NCBI GenBank assembly: GCA_020200235.1
Contig: JAIVJC010000147.1
Location: forward strand, 1 to 32,201
Length of the DNA: 32,201 nt
Direction: 5' to 3'
Source of the DNA: Acidobacteriota bacterium
Lineage (GTDB): Bacteria > Acidobacteriota > Blastocatellia > Pyrinomonadales > Pyrinomonadaceae
Position numbers and translations under genes: made by a program. The stretch's first letter is position 1, and every line of letters starts with the position of its first letter. Shown piece after piece: positions 1 through 9,333 of this stretch. The notes under the pieces are model-generated. The model did not search any database, had not been told where the DNA came from, and worked only from the letters and a program-made list of their open reading frames with translations.

Positions 1-292
1 GTTTACGACCATTCGCCCTCCAAGGGCGCTCGCCTCCCGCCAGAAGAAATGTCATGATCGCTGGCCCATTTGACAGAGTATTCCGTGTGATGCCTGCTGC
101 CTTGAGTTGCGATATCTGCGCTGGATCATAGCGGTGGTAACTCTGACGCACAGTCCCCGGCATAAACAAGTGACTCCGCTTTGGCCAGCGAAGATACTGG
201 TCGCGCTCCCGCCAAACCTTGTCGATGATGCCAAGATAAGGTGCGGGAACTTGAGTTCGAAGCTCGTCCAGAAAATCCGGATGCTGTGTCAT
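1..292 (-). CDS. Partial hypothetical protein, cut by the window edge
   Basis: Reading the minus strand from the ATG at 292-290, the frame stays open for 97 codons and leaves the window without a stop, so only the N-terminus is visible. It begins MTQHPDFLDELRTQVP and is soluble-looking, with no signal peptide or membrane segment. A GAGG motif lies about 9 bases upstream of the ATG, which supports this start. It follows the amidohydrolase on the same strand after about 50 bp. I do not recognise the family. Its composition is less GC-biased at third positions than the neighbours, so it may be an accessory gene. Confidence 0.5.
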   Translation of the reverse strand, partial: MTQHPDFLDELRTQVPAPYLGIIDKVWRERDQYLRWPKRSHLFMPGTVRQSYHRYDPAQISQLKAAGITRNTLSNGPAIMTFLLAGGERPWRANGRK

Positions 293-342
293 CAACAACA
301 ACCTCGTTTAGTACTGTCTCACAGTTGATTATATTGAGCCGT

Positions 343-2052
<1,710 letters not shown>

Positions 2053-2188
2053 CGTCGAGGTCTCCGGGATCGGTGTTCAATGGCAGAAGGCTTAGCGCGA
2101 ACGGGGCGCGCGGGCGGGGACTTTATCACAAAACGTCTCGCACGAAACACGCCACGGAGAGCAATTCGGTGGCGGCGCGCCGCGCTGT

Positions 2189-2218
2189 TGCTCTATGATG
2201 GCTGACAGAGAAATAATC
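2189..2218 (+). promoter_or_regulatory. Possible sigma70-type promoter for the M48 protease
   Basis: TTGCTC (2189-2194) is followed after 18 bp by AATAAT (2213-2218) in the 245-bp divergent gap between the amidohydrolase and the protease. Downstream, a 7-bp GC-rich inverted repeat (2240-2246 with 2265-2271) would lie in the leader. Both hexamers are imperfect, so this is a weak call. Confidence 0.25.
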
Positions 2219-2297
2219 TGACGAGGAGAACCGACACCGCGCCCGCCTGGCTCCCACGAGCGTTGCGGGCGGGAGTGTTTGGACGGAGGTCTCAGGG

Positions 2298-3737
2298 ATG
2301 TCGAAGCGCGTGCGAAAAGTTTTGTCATTCGTGTTGGGCGCGGCAATGGTCGCACAGGTTGCGTGCGGCGGGCTGACCGGTGATCGCGGCGGCACGAGCA
2401 AGGGGGGCGCGCGACCCGCGCCGCACTTCGAGCCGGGCTTCAACATCTTCACGCCGGAGCAGGACGTGGAGCTGGGTCGCCGCTCGGCGGAGCAGGTCGC
2501 CCGCCAGGTGCCCCTGATGAACGACGCCCAGACCGTCAACTACGTCCGCGCCCTCGGCGCCAAACTCGCCGCGCACGCGCCGGGTCAGAAGTTCGCCTAC
2601 CAGTTCAACGTCGTCGGGACGCGCGACATCAACGCCTTCGCCCTGCCCGGCGGCTTCGTCTTCGTCAACGCGGGCGCGATCCTCGCGGCGAAGGACGAGG
2701 GCGAGTTGGCGGGCGTGATCGCGCACGAGATCACGCACGTCGCCCTGCGCCACGGCACGAACCAGGCGTCGAAGGCTTACATCGCGCAGAAAGGCTTGGG
2801 GATGCTCGGCAGGGTCTTCGGCAGGGACAACGATCTTGGTCAACTGATCGGCGCGGTCGGCGGCACGGGCGCGAACATGCTCTTCCTGCGCTTCGGCCGC
2901 ACCGCCGAGACGCAGGCCGACCTCGAAGGCGCGCGCATCATGGCGGAGGCGGGCTACGACCCGCGCGACATGGCGAACTTCTTTAAGACCCTCCAGGCGA
3001 AGGGCGGGCAGCGCACGCCCGAGTTCCTGAGCGACCACCCCGATCCCGGCAACCGCGTCGCGTCGATCAATCAGGTGCTGCCCAGCTTGCGCGTGAGCGC
3101 GAAGCCCGTCCACGACACGCGCGAGTTCGCGGACGTGAAGGCGCGGCTCGGCGGTCAGGGCGCGCGCGAGGCGCTCGCGTCGCAAGCCGAGCCGCAGCGC
3201 ACGGGTCCGAGCGATCCGACGAACGCGCCGCAGCAGGGCGCGCGACCCACCCAACCTTCCGCGTCGTTCACGCAGTACCAGTCGGACGACGGCTCGTTCG
3301 CCCTGCAGTACCCCGACAACTGGGACGCGCTCGTCGCCGACGACTCGAACATGATCTTCGCGCCGAAAGGCGCCTACGGCGAGATGAACCAGTCGCTGAT
3401 GGTGACGCACGGCATCTTCATCGGCGCGGTCGCGCCCAAGGCGCGCGATCTGCCGTCGGCGAGCGCGGCGTTCGTGCGCGATCAGCTCGCCGCGAACCCC
3501 GACTTCCGCGTGCAGGAGAACCCGCGCGCGATCAACTTCGGCGGTAGAGAGGCATACGCGACGGTCGTCGCCGGTCCCTCGGCGGTGACGGGCGTCACCG
3601 AGATCGACGTGATCTACACGACCGCCACCGCTGACGGTCGGCTCTTCTACCTGATCACGATGGCTCCCGAAGACGAGTTCGCCGCGTACCAGACGACCTT
3701 CAAGCGGCTCATCGAGAGCGTGCGGCTGGCGCGGTGA
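2298..3737 (+). CDS. Secreted M48-family zinc metalloprotease
   Basis: This 479-residue protein has an N-terminal export signal with a Cys at residue 23 in a lipobox-like context (VAC-GG), so it is probably a lipoprotein on the outer face of the envelope. The M48 domain carries HEITH at 143-147 (two His zinc ligands and the catalytic Glu) and the third-ligand motif ETQAD at 204-208. This pattern is typical of BepA/YfgC-like proteases involved in outer-membrane protein quality control, although no TPR repeats follow here. After a Pro/Gln-rich linker (about residues 290-325), a C-terminal domain starts SDDGSFALQYPDNWDA and resembles a PsbP/DUF1795-like fold. The ATG at 2298 has GGAGG 8 bases upstream. 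It is divergent from the amidohydrolase. Substrate is unknown. Confidence 0.88.
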   Translation: MSKRVRKVLSFVLGAAMVAQVACGGLTGDRGGTSKGGARPAPHFEPGFNIFTPEQDVELGRRSAEQVARQVPLMNDAQTVNYVRALGAKLAAHAPGQKFAYQFNVVGTRDINAFALPGGFVFVNAGAILAAKDEGELAGVIAHEITHVALRHGTNQASKAYIAQKGLGMLGRVFGRDNDLGQLIGAVGGTGANMLFLRFGRTAETQADLEGARIMAEAGYDPRDMANFFKTLQAKGGQRTPEFLSDHPDPGNRVASINQVLPSLRVSAKPVHDTREFADVKARLGGQGAREALASQAEPQRTGPSDPTNAPQQGARPTQPSASFTQYQSDDGSFALQYPDNWDALVADDSNMIFAPKGAYGEMNQSLMVTHGIFIGAVAPKARDLPSASAAFVRDQLAANPDFRVQENPRAINFGGREAYATVVAGPSAVTGVTEIDVIYTTATADGRLFYLITMAPEDEFAAYQTTFKRLIESVRLAR

Positions 3738-3784
3738 GGCATGACGCACAGTCTCGCCTGAGCTTCAACGCATGTGGCGACTTT

Positions 3785-3943
3785 TGTCGGAACCGCCTGC
3801 CGCAAGCGGGCGGGTCTGCCGATTGTTAGAATGCGGATTGCGAAATGCGGATTGAAAAGCATCTCAGCTCTCTCCTTCTAATCCGCATTCCGCATTCCGC
3901 ATTCCGCAATTGAAGAGCCCGCTTGCAGCAGGCGGTTCCGACA
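3785..3943. repeat. Nested palindromic repeat with GCGGAAT/GCGGATT words
   Basis: An outer inverted repeat (3785-3811 with 3917-3943, 26 of 27 bases complementary) encloses an inner imperfect inverted repeat. The inner left arm contains GAATGCGGATTGCG and the right arm (about 3881-3910) contains repeated CATTCCG words. The whole could fold into one long hairpin. The same words form the dnaK-dnaJ palindrome at 31290-31371. This element fills most of the gene-free stretch 3738-4061; no gene is seen there. Confidence 0.8.
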
Positions 3944-3984
3944 AGACGCTGTGGCTTAATCGCAAACCGTATACGTCGCAAAGC

Positions 3985-4030
3985 AAAACGCGTGGGTCGC
4001 GGTGATGATCATCACCGCGACCCACGCGTT
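3985..4030 (-). terminator. Perfect 44-bp palindrome acting as a likely terminator
   Basis: Bases 3987-4008 and 4009-4030 are perfect reverse complements with no loop, centred on TGATCA. Read on the minus strand, the stem is followed by a TTTT tract (3988-3985), as expected for an intrinsic terminator. It lies just downstream of the small secreted gene ending at 4062. Confidence 0.6.
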
Positions 4031-4061
4031 CGTTCGTCGCTTCGTGCTTTAAGCCGCGGCC

Positions 4062-4258
4062 TCAGTAGCGAGCCGTGCGGCGGCGACCCTTGCGGATCTT
4101 GTAGGTGTAGACGGCCGCGCCGCCGCCCCCCGCGAGGGCCCCGATGGCGTGACGCTGCCGTGGCGGTGTCGGAGTCGCCCGCACTGCGCCATCGCCTCGG
4201 ACGGCGCGACGAGCGTGAGCACCGCCAGCAACGCTAAGATAGATAGAGCTTTCTTCAT
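4062..4258 (-). CDS. Small secreted protein with an apparent frameshift
   Basis: A good ribosome site (GGAGGAG about 10 bases upstream) precedes the ATG at 4258. The start codes for a clear signal peptide, MKKALSILALLAVLTLVAPS, ending EAMAQ and followed by CGRLRHRHGS. In that frame the rest is an implausible Ser/Thr/Pro/Ala run ending at 4049. From about 4165 onward, a different frame has strong third-position GC and reads AIGALAGGGGAAVYTYKIR, then a basic tail ending at 4062. That is a plausible glycine-rich ending. I infer a one-base loss or gain near 4160-4185, from mutation or sequencing error. The coordinates join the signal peptide to this second frame. Function is unknown. Confidence 0.45.
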
Positions 4259-4389
4259 TTCGGAATACTCCTCCAGAGTTTCGACCAAATTGTTGCGGGA
4301 GAGGTGTTGATGGGCACATTATCAACCAATTCGCCGCCGCCGACAAGCGCCCACGCCGCGCGCCCGTGCGCCTTGCAGCCGCGCCGCGC

Positions 4390-4932
4390 TCACGTGCCGT
4401 TAACCCCGATGCGCATGCGCCGGAGGAACGCGCCGGGGAACTTGCCCGTGGCGCGCACCTCTGCGAGCGTGCGCTCAGCTTCCGCGCGCGTCGCCCCGCC
4501 GTAAACCGCCATGACGCGCGCGCGCGGCGCGAGGTTCGTGTAGTAGATGCTCACGGGCTGTTGGCAGCGCGAGGTGAAGACTTTGCGGCGCGGGAAAAGT
4601 TTCTGCGCCTGTGTGCGTTCCCCTTCGGGCACGAACTGCTCGCAGTCTTCGTCCGAAGGCGCGCGCAGGGTCTTGAGGACGACGGCGTAAAACTCTTCCG
4701 AATCGTAGATGACGGCGTTCTTCGGCAGGCGGAAACGAAGATCGTTCGGCTCGAACGTCATCTCGGAAGGACACGGCGCAACGGGGTCTGGGCAGACGCG
4801 ACCGTACTGCGGGCGCTTGCCGCGCTTCGACGCGCGCTGCGCGCTTGACGGCGTGGTGGCGGCGACGCTCGCCGCGACGATGACAACGCACGCGACGACG
4901 ATACACGACACGCGATAAAGTCTTCTCCTCAT
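4390..4932 (-). CDS. Secreted hypothetical protein with SPOR-like C-terminus
   Basis: This 180-residue protein starts with a signal peptide (about residues 1-32, hydrophobic core CIVVACVVIVAASVA, then SSAQ). The ATG at 4932 has GGGAGGAG upstream. The central region has several Cys residues (CPDPVAPC, DEDCEQF, SRCQQ) that could form disulfides. The last 45 residues read like one SPOR-type repeat: MAVYGGATRAEAERTLAEVR followed by FPGAFLRRMRIG. SPOR domains bind denuded peptidoglycan. That similarity is judged by eye and should be treated as tentative. It sits between the small secreted gene and tag on the same strand. Confidence 0.7.
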   Translation of the reverse strand: MRRRLYRVSCIVVACVVIVAASVAATTPSSAQRASKRGKRPQYGRVCPDPVAPCPSEMTFEPNDLRFRLPKNAVIYDSEEFYAVVLKTLRAPSDEDCEQFVPEGERTQAQKLFPRRKVFTSRCQQPVSIYYTNLAPRARVMAVYGGATRAEAERTLAEVRATGKFPGAFLRRMRIGVNGT

Positions 4933-4947
4933 TCGATGGCTCCTCCC

Positions 4948-4985
4948 TAATCGTCGGTAAGACTTCTTAATCGTCGGAGAGACTT
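4948..4985. repeat. Short tandem direct repeat, 2 x 20 bp
   Basis: TAATCGTCGGTAAGACTT (4948-4965) is repeated 20 bp later as TAATCGTCGGAGAGACTT (4968-4985), upstream of the SPOR-like gene and at the 3' end of tag. No function is evident. Confidence 0.6.
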
Positions 4986-4990
4986 TGCGA

Positions 4991-5542
4991 TCAAAGCCGC
5001 CCGCCGCTGTCAGCCATCCACGGCGGGTTGGCGGCGATGACCTTCTCGTGGATCGGGCAATCGCGCGCGTGCGCCCCCGGCAGGTAGCCCGTGCTCATCA
5101 ACAACTCGCCCACGATCTCGCCGCCCGTGAACAGGAAAGTTTGCCTGAACAACGCGACCCACTCTTCTTTCGGTCGCGGGTGGTGCCGATCCAGCCACGC
5201 CGCGAACGACCCGAACTCGTCGCGCAACTTCACCACACGGCGCGCGTTCTCAATCGCCGCGTTGATCTTCAGACGGTTGCGTATGATCCCGGCATCGCCC
5301 AGAAGTCTGCTCCTCTGCGCCTCGTCGTAAGCGGCGACCGCGTCGATGTCGAAGCGGTCGTAAGCGCGGCGGAACGCCTCGCGCTTCCTGAGGATCGTCG
5401 CCCACGAGAGACCCGCCTGATTGATCTCGAGCACGAACCTCTCGAACAGGGCTGAGTCGTCGCGCACGGGGAAACCGTATTCGAGATCGTGGTAAGGCTT
5501 GTGCAAAGCGTCGGTCGCGGCGAACTCGCAGTAGGCAGTCAT
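4991..5542 (-). CDS. tag: DNA-3-methyladenine glycosylase I
   Basis: This 183-residue protein belongs to the TagI base-excision-repair family, which removes 3-methyladenine from alkylated DNA. Family zinc ligands are recognisable at Cys5, His18 (in YHDLEYG), His158 and Cys162 (HARDC). The signature EINQAGLSW contains the catalytic Glu39, and the helix-hairpin region DAGIIRNRLKINAAIENAR is strongly conserved. Length matches the family. The product is cytoplasmic. It is transcribed away from the VWFA-related gene's 3' end with only 76 bp between them. Confidence 0.93.
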   Translation of the reverse strand: MTAYCEFAATDALHKPYHDLEYGFPVRDDSALFERFVLEINQAGLSWATILRKREAFRRAYDRFDIDAVAAYDEAQRSRLLGDAGIIRNRLKINAAIENARRVVKLRDEFGSFAAWLDRHHPRPKEEWVALFRQTFLFTGGEIVGELLMSTGYLPGAHARDCPIHEKVIAANPPWMADSGGRL

Positions 5543-5618
5543 GTCGCCGTGCAGTTTAACTCAACAGGGTGTCGGCGAGATTAATAAACCGTCCGACGCG
5601 GGGGGAGTGGATCGCCGC

Positions 5619-7856
5619 TCACCTGATCGTGAACTTCGCGAGCCGCGTCGCGCTTTTGCCCGCGACGCGGTCGGTCGCGGTGACTTGCAAGGTGTAGCGC
5701 CCCGAGGGGAGCACGGCGAGGCTCAGCTCGTCCGCGAAGGGCAGGCGCGAGAAGTCTTCGATGCCGTCGGTCGGGACTTCGCGCTCGCCGCCCTCGGCGA
5801 CGGCACGACCGCTGCTCAAGACCATAGCGCGCACCGCGACGCCCGGCGGGAGCGCGCCGCCCGCGCCGCGCGCGGCGTTGTAGACGAAGAGCGAGTAGTA
5901 GAGTCGCGAGCCGCGCGCGAGCGGGCGTCCCGCGGAAAGCGTGGCGGGCGCGATCGCCGAGCCGGCGGCGGCAGCCACGCCGATGACGGGGCTGCTTAAG
6001 GCGAGCTGCCCGCGCGAAAGATCGGGCACTTCGATCCACTGCGTCGCGCTCCCCACGCGCCCGCTCACGGAGTCGCGCGCGGCGGCGCGCACCTGGTAGA
6101 GACCGGGCTTGAGGTCTTTGAACGAGAAGTCCTGCGCCACGTCGCGCACGGGCGCGCCGCCCTCGACGACCGACGAGCGCGCGCTCACGTCGAGCCGCGA
6201 AAAATAGTTCTGCACCTGCCGCCCCGCGTCGTCGAGGATGAAGCACGCGAGATCGAGCGCGCCCGCCGCGCGACCGCCCTCCGCCGCCTTGAACGAGAGC
6301 GCGTCGGACGAGACCCCGACCGAGACGTTGACCATTGCGCCCGCGCCCGCCGACTCCGCGTAATGTGCCGCGGCGAAGACGGGAAGCTCCGCGCGCGCGT
6401 AAGCGGCTGAGACGGCGGCGCGCATCTCGTCCTGCGGCGTAGAAGTTTTGGCTGGAGGGGAAGCGGCGCCCGCCTTCGCCACCGACGACGCGGCGCGCGG
6501 CGCGAGGAAACCTTTGTGGACGCGCACCGTGAGATCGGGGCGACCCGTGATCTTCAACTCGATCTTTCGGAAGCGACCGCCGCCGCCCGCGCCCGCGCCC
6601 GCGCCCGCGCCTTCCGGCTTCCACGCGAGCAGGTAGTAGCGCGAAGTCTCTTCGAGCGCGGCGGCGACCGACTTGTCGAGCGCGTTCGAGTTGAGGAGCG
6701 CGCGCCCGCCCGTGTCGGCGGCGAGCTGTCGCAAGGGCTCCTGCGAGCGCGCGAGCCCCTCCGCGCCGGGCGAGGCGTTGGCGAGCAGACCGCCCGCGTC
6801 GAAGCCGCCGGCGCGCGCGGCTTGGAAGTCGGGGTTGGTGGCGAGCCCTCGCGCGTCGAGCGCGTAGAGGACGGCGTCGGCGCGCGCGGCGGCGTCCGTC
6901 ACGCGCTGCATCATGTCGCGGTCGTCCGCGTTCGCGGACTGGAGCATGAACCCTTCGGAGACGAAGAAGACGATCTTGCGCCCGCCCCTGCCGCTCGACG
7001 CGCGCAGCAGGCTGAGGAGCGTCAGCAGCGTCGTGCGGTTGAGCTGCGCCGCGGCGCGCAGCACGTCGTTCACGCGCGAGAGGACGAGCGTCTCGGCGAG
7101 CGCGCGGGTCATCGACGCGGGACTGTCCTTGATCGTCTCGTTGACGAGGTAATCGAGCACCGACCGGTTGTTCTGCTCGACGACCGCGTGAGCCTCCTCG
7201 ATCCTGATGGGGGGGCGCTCGGCGTCGGCGACGATCCCGCGCACGGACGCGAGGCGAGAGATCGCCGCGCGCAGCACGGTCTTGTCGTCGGTCAACTGCT
7301 GGAGGAATCCGATCTGGCCGGTGGGCGACGCGACGGCGACCTCGTCGCGCTCGCCCATCGAGTTCTCGACGAAGATTAGGATCGCCTGCCGCACGCGCGC
7401 GAGGCTCTGGGGCGTCATGTGCTGATCGTCGACGAAGAAGTAGATCGTGCGACCGGCGTCGTCGGACACAGGCTCGGCGGGCGCGGAAACATTCGCCCGC
7501 CCGCCGCCCGCTGGCGGGGCGATCCGGCCCCGGTCGCGCGGCGTCCCCGCCGCGACGCGCTCGAAGAAGGAGACGGCGACCGCGCGCCCGTCGACCTTCA
7601 GCTCGAACTGTTCCGGGCGCAGGTCTTCGACGAAGCGCCCCTTCGCGTCGAAGACGGTCGCGGCGATCTGCACGAGCTCCGTCGTGACCTGCAACACCTC
7701 CTCGTCCTGCGCGGGCGTCTTCTTTAACTCTTGCGGCGCAACCGGCGAAGACTTTTGTACGCCCACGGGCTGCTGCCGCGCCCGCGCGCACGGCGCGAAG
7801 GTCAGTGCGAGAATTATCGCGAGCAGTCTGCGCGTGAAGGAGTGTCCGTTTAGCAC
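5619..7856 (-). CDS. Secreted VWFA-related domain protein
   Basis: This 745-residue protein begins with a signal peptide (residues 1-27, LLAIILALTFAPCARA). It then has a short domain with FDAKGRFVEDLRPEQFELKVDG, typical of the opening of VWFA-related proteins expanded in Acidobacteria. A von Willebrand A-like fold follows: YFFVDDQHMTP at 139-149 stands where the MIDAS motif lies (Asp143/Asp144), then RKIVFFVSEGF near 290 and a YYLLAWKP closing strand near 410. A Gly/Ala linker (GAGAGAGGGG) is encoded by a run of GCCCGC hexamers at 6584-6610. The C-terminal half resembles beta-sandwich modules (LYQVRAAARDS, YTLQVTATDR). Such proteins are thought to act in adhesion or cell-surface assembly; the ligand here is unknown. 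The MIDAS is not the canonical DxSxS, so metal binding is uncertain. Confidence 0.85.
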   Translation of the reverse strand: MLNGHSFTRRLLAIILALTFAPCARARQQPVGVQKSSPVAPQELKKTPAQDEEVLQVTTELVQIAATVFDAKGRFVEDLRPEQFELKVDGRAVAVSFFERVAAGTPRDRGRIAPPAGGGRANVSAPAEPVSDDAGRTIYFFVDDQHMTPQSLARVRQAILIFVENSMGERDEVAVASPTGQIGFLQQLTDDKTVLRAAISRLASVRGIVADAERPPIRIEEAHAVVEQNNRSVLDYLVNETIKDSPASMTRALAETLVLSRVNDVLRAAAQLNRTTLLTLLSLLRASSGRGGRKIVFFVSEGFMLQSANADDRDMMQRVTDAAARADAVLYALDARGLATNPDFQAARAGGFDAGGLLANASPGAEGLARSQEPLRQLAADTGGRALLNSNALDKSVAAALEETSRYYLLAWKPEGAGAGAGAGGGGRFRKIELKITGRPDLTVRVHKGFLAPRAASSVAKAGAASPPAKTSTPQDEMRAAVSAAYARAELPVFAAAHYAESAGAGAMVNVSVGVSSDALSFKAAEGGRAAGALDLACFILDDAGRQVQNYFSRLDVSARSSVVEGGAPVRDVAQDFSFKDLKPGLYQVRAAARDSVSGRVGSATQWIEVPDLSRGQLALSSPVIGVAAAAGSAIAPATLSAGRPLARGSRLYYSLFVYNAARGAGGALPPGVAVRAMVLSSGRAVAEGGEREVPTDGIEDFSRLPFADELSLAVLPSGRYTLQVTATDRVAGKSATRLAKFTIR

Positions 7857-7897
7857 GGGATGACTTTTTAGCTCGACCTTCCGACGGCGACGGGTCG

Positions 7898-8302
7898 TCA
7901 GGCGGTGAGGTCATCGCCGCCGTCCCGCCCTCCGACGACGGGCAGTGTATACCAGTAAGCCCACACGATCAGCGCGAGCTGGAGCGGCAGCCTGAGCCAC
8001 AGAGCCGCGACGCCGTACCCCGGGTAGAGCCCGTGGTTGATCGCCATGTGGACGTTGACGGGGGAGACTGCGACGAGCAGCGCGACGATCCCCCAAGCCG
8101 CCGCGCGCGTGAACTTCTTTGTGAGCAGCAGGAGCCCCAGGGCGATCTCGACCACGCCGCTCACATAAACGAGCGGCAGGTGCCACGGCAGGTACGGCGG
8201 CATGATCTTGAGGTAGAAGGCGGGGTTGACGAAATGATTGACGCCGCCCAGCACGAAGAACGCCGCGAATAAATATTTGAGGGCGAGTCTGATTCTCCTC
8301 AT
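7898..8302 (-). CDS. DoxX-family membrane protein
   Basis: This 134-residue protein has four predicted transmembrane helices. It carries the DoxX-like pattern YLFAAFFVLGGVNHFVNP, then YVSGVVEIALGLLLL and a late helix ending AYWYTLPVV. The family covers small quinone- or thiosulfate-associated inner-membrane proteins and many of unknown role, so no substrate is assigned. The start ATG at 8302 lies just after the attC-like site, on the side where chromosomal backbone would resume. Its high GC matches the backbone. It is followed by the VWFA-related gene after about 40 bp on the same strand. Confidence 0.82.
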   Translation of the reverse strand: MRRIRLALKYLFAAFFVLGGVNHFVNPAFYLKIMPPYLPWHLPLVYVSGVVEIALGLLLLTKKFTRAAAWGIVALLVAVSPVNVHMAINHGLYPGYGVAALWLRLPLQLALIVWAYWYTLPVVGGRDGGDDLTA

Positions 8303-8334
8303 TCGCCGCGAGCTTACGACATCTTTCTGATGCT

Positions 8335-8424
8335 ACCTAACGCCCGGCATCGCCCGACGCGGCGGCTCCACGACAGAGCATGACAAGCAACGTTCCTGCG
8401 ATCGGGTGCATGCCGTTGTTATGC
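8335..8424 (-). other. attC-like recombination site 1
   Basis: Read on the minus strand, the 90-bp site runs from GCATAAC (8424-8418, R'' box), spacer AACGG, an L'' arm CATGCACCCGA, a terminal loop region, an L' arm TCGGGCGATG, and spacer CCGGGC, to GTTAGGT (8341-8335), which fits the R' core GTTRRRY. L'' is one base longer than L', matching the extrahelical base of folded attC sites. The ends TAAC/GTTA pair. It lies between the 215-residue membrane-protein gene and doxX. R'' deviates from RYYYAAC at one position. A second site with the same end words is at 10881-11970. Confidence 0.6.
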
Positions 8425-8455
8425 CGTGCGTTATTGATCAGAAACAGTTCTCAGC

Positions 8456-9103
8456 TTAACTGCCTTGTGATTTCGCCTCTTTTGCGGCTTTCTCTTCTAG
8501 TCTCTTCTGACCCTTCTGGCGCAACTCCAATAGAATTTTGTCATACCAGTTTGAGCGTTTATCTAGAGTGTCTCGAAGGATTGGGCTGGTCGAAAAAGTA
8601 TCAGTTATCCACTCATCCCACGCTTGGGGGGAATCCCAGAACTCCAGGTAGCTCTTATTCTGGACAGAAATCAGATCGAAGATATCAAGTATCATCTCAG
8701 CCGTCGCAGCTACTTCCTGATATTTCTCGTCTTTTTCATCTATTGGCTTCCCTTCATAGAAATACGGTATCAAATATGGTTTTTCCATAAAAAGCTTGTC
8801 GAGTGTAAGTACGTGGTTAAGGACAGAGTTTTGAACATTAGCGCGGATAGATTTTTCTACTCTGTTTGATTGAGTGATGTTGACTCCAAACCCTACTATA
8901 ATCAGAATAAAACCGCCGCCGGAAATAATTAGGCCTAGCCTCTTATAAAATAAGTCTCGCTCCCAGTAACGTCTCTGTTCTTCGGGGGGACGAGGGGCTT
9001 GAACCTCACATGATTCACTGCCGCGAATCTCTGAAGACTCCATCTCTGGTGGCGTAGGGCTCGGTGCTTCTGAGGTTACGTCGTTAATATGCTCGTTCAT
9101 CAT
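8456..9103 (-). CDS. Hypothetical membrane-anchored protein, AT-rich cargo
   Basis: This codes for 215 residues from the ATG at 9103, which has GGAG 7 bases upstream; an upstream in-frame extension to 9337 has no such support. A polar, Pro/Glu-rich N-terminal region of about 55 residues is followed by one membrane helix (LGLIISGGGFILIIVGFGV) and a soluble helical domain with LTLDKLFMEKPYLIPYFYEG and FWDSPQAWDEWI. Codon use is clearly more AT-rich than the backbone genes. It sits directly before attC-like site 1, as a cassette gene would. I do not recognise the family; a single-TM sensor or effector is only one possibility. Confidence 0.7.
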   Translation of the reverse strand: MMNEHINDVTSEAPSPTPPEMESSEIRGSESCEVQAPRPPEEQRRYWERDLFYKRLGLIISGGGFILIIVGFGVNITQSNRVEKSIRANVQNSVLNHVLTLDKLFMEKPYLIPYFYEGKPIDEKDEKYQEVAATAEMILDIFDLISVQNKSYLEFWDSPQAWDEWITDTFSTSPILRDTLDKRSNWYDKILLELRQKGQKRLEEKAAKEAKSQGS

Positions 9104-9219
9104 AGTTCTCCTTTCACCATGAACTCGGTTTAATGAGGCGGAGAAGGCGTGACATCCTATTTTACCGCAAATCTGCTGTGAGAGTCCGCGATAGGAACAT
9201 TTTGCCGCAAGGTGTGTAA

Positions 9220-9246
9220 GCGGAGATCGCGCGTCAGGGTCTCCGC
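9220..9246. repeat. Short inverted repeat between two cargo genes
   Basis: GCGGAGA (9220-9226) pairs with TCTCCGC (9240-9246) across a 13-base loop, downstream of the beta-propeller gene. No T-tract follows on either strand, so terminator function is doubtful. Confidence 0.3.
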
Positions 9247-9333
9247 CTATCGTCGTCGTTGGGTGTGGTGCTAGTAGCCGTAGGGTTCCGTGGCGGCGCG
9301 CCACTTTTCGCGACGGGGGGTGGAGGGCAGAGG

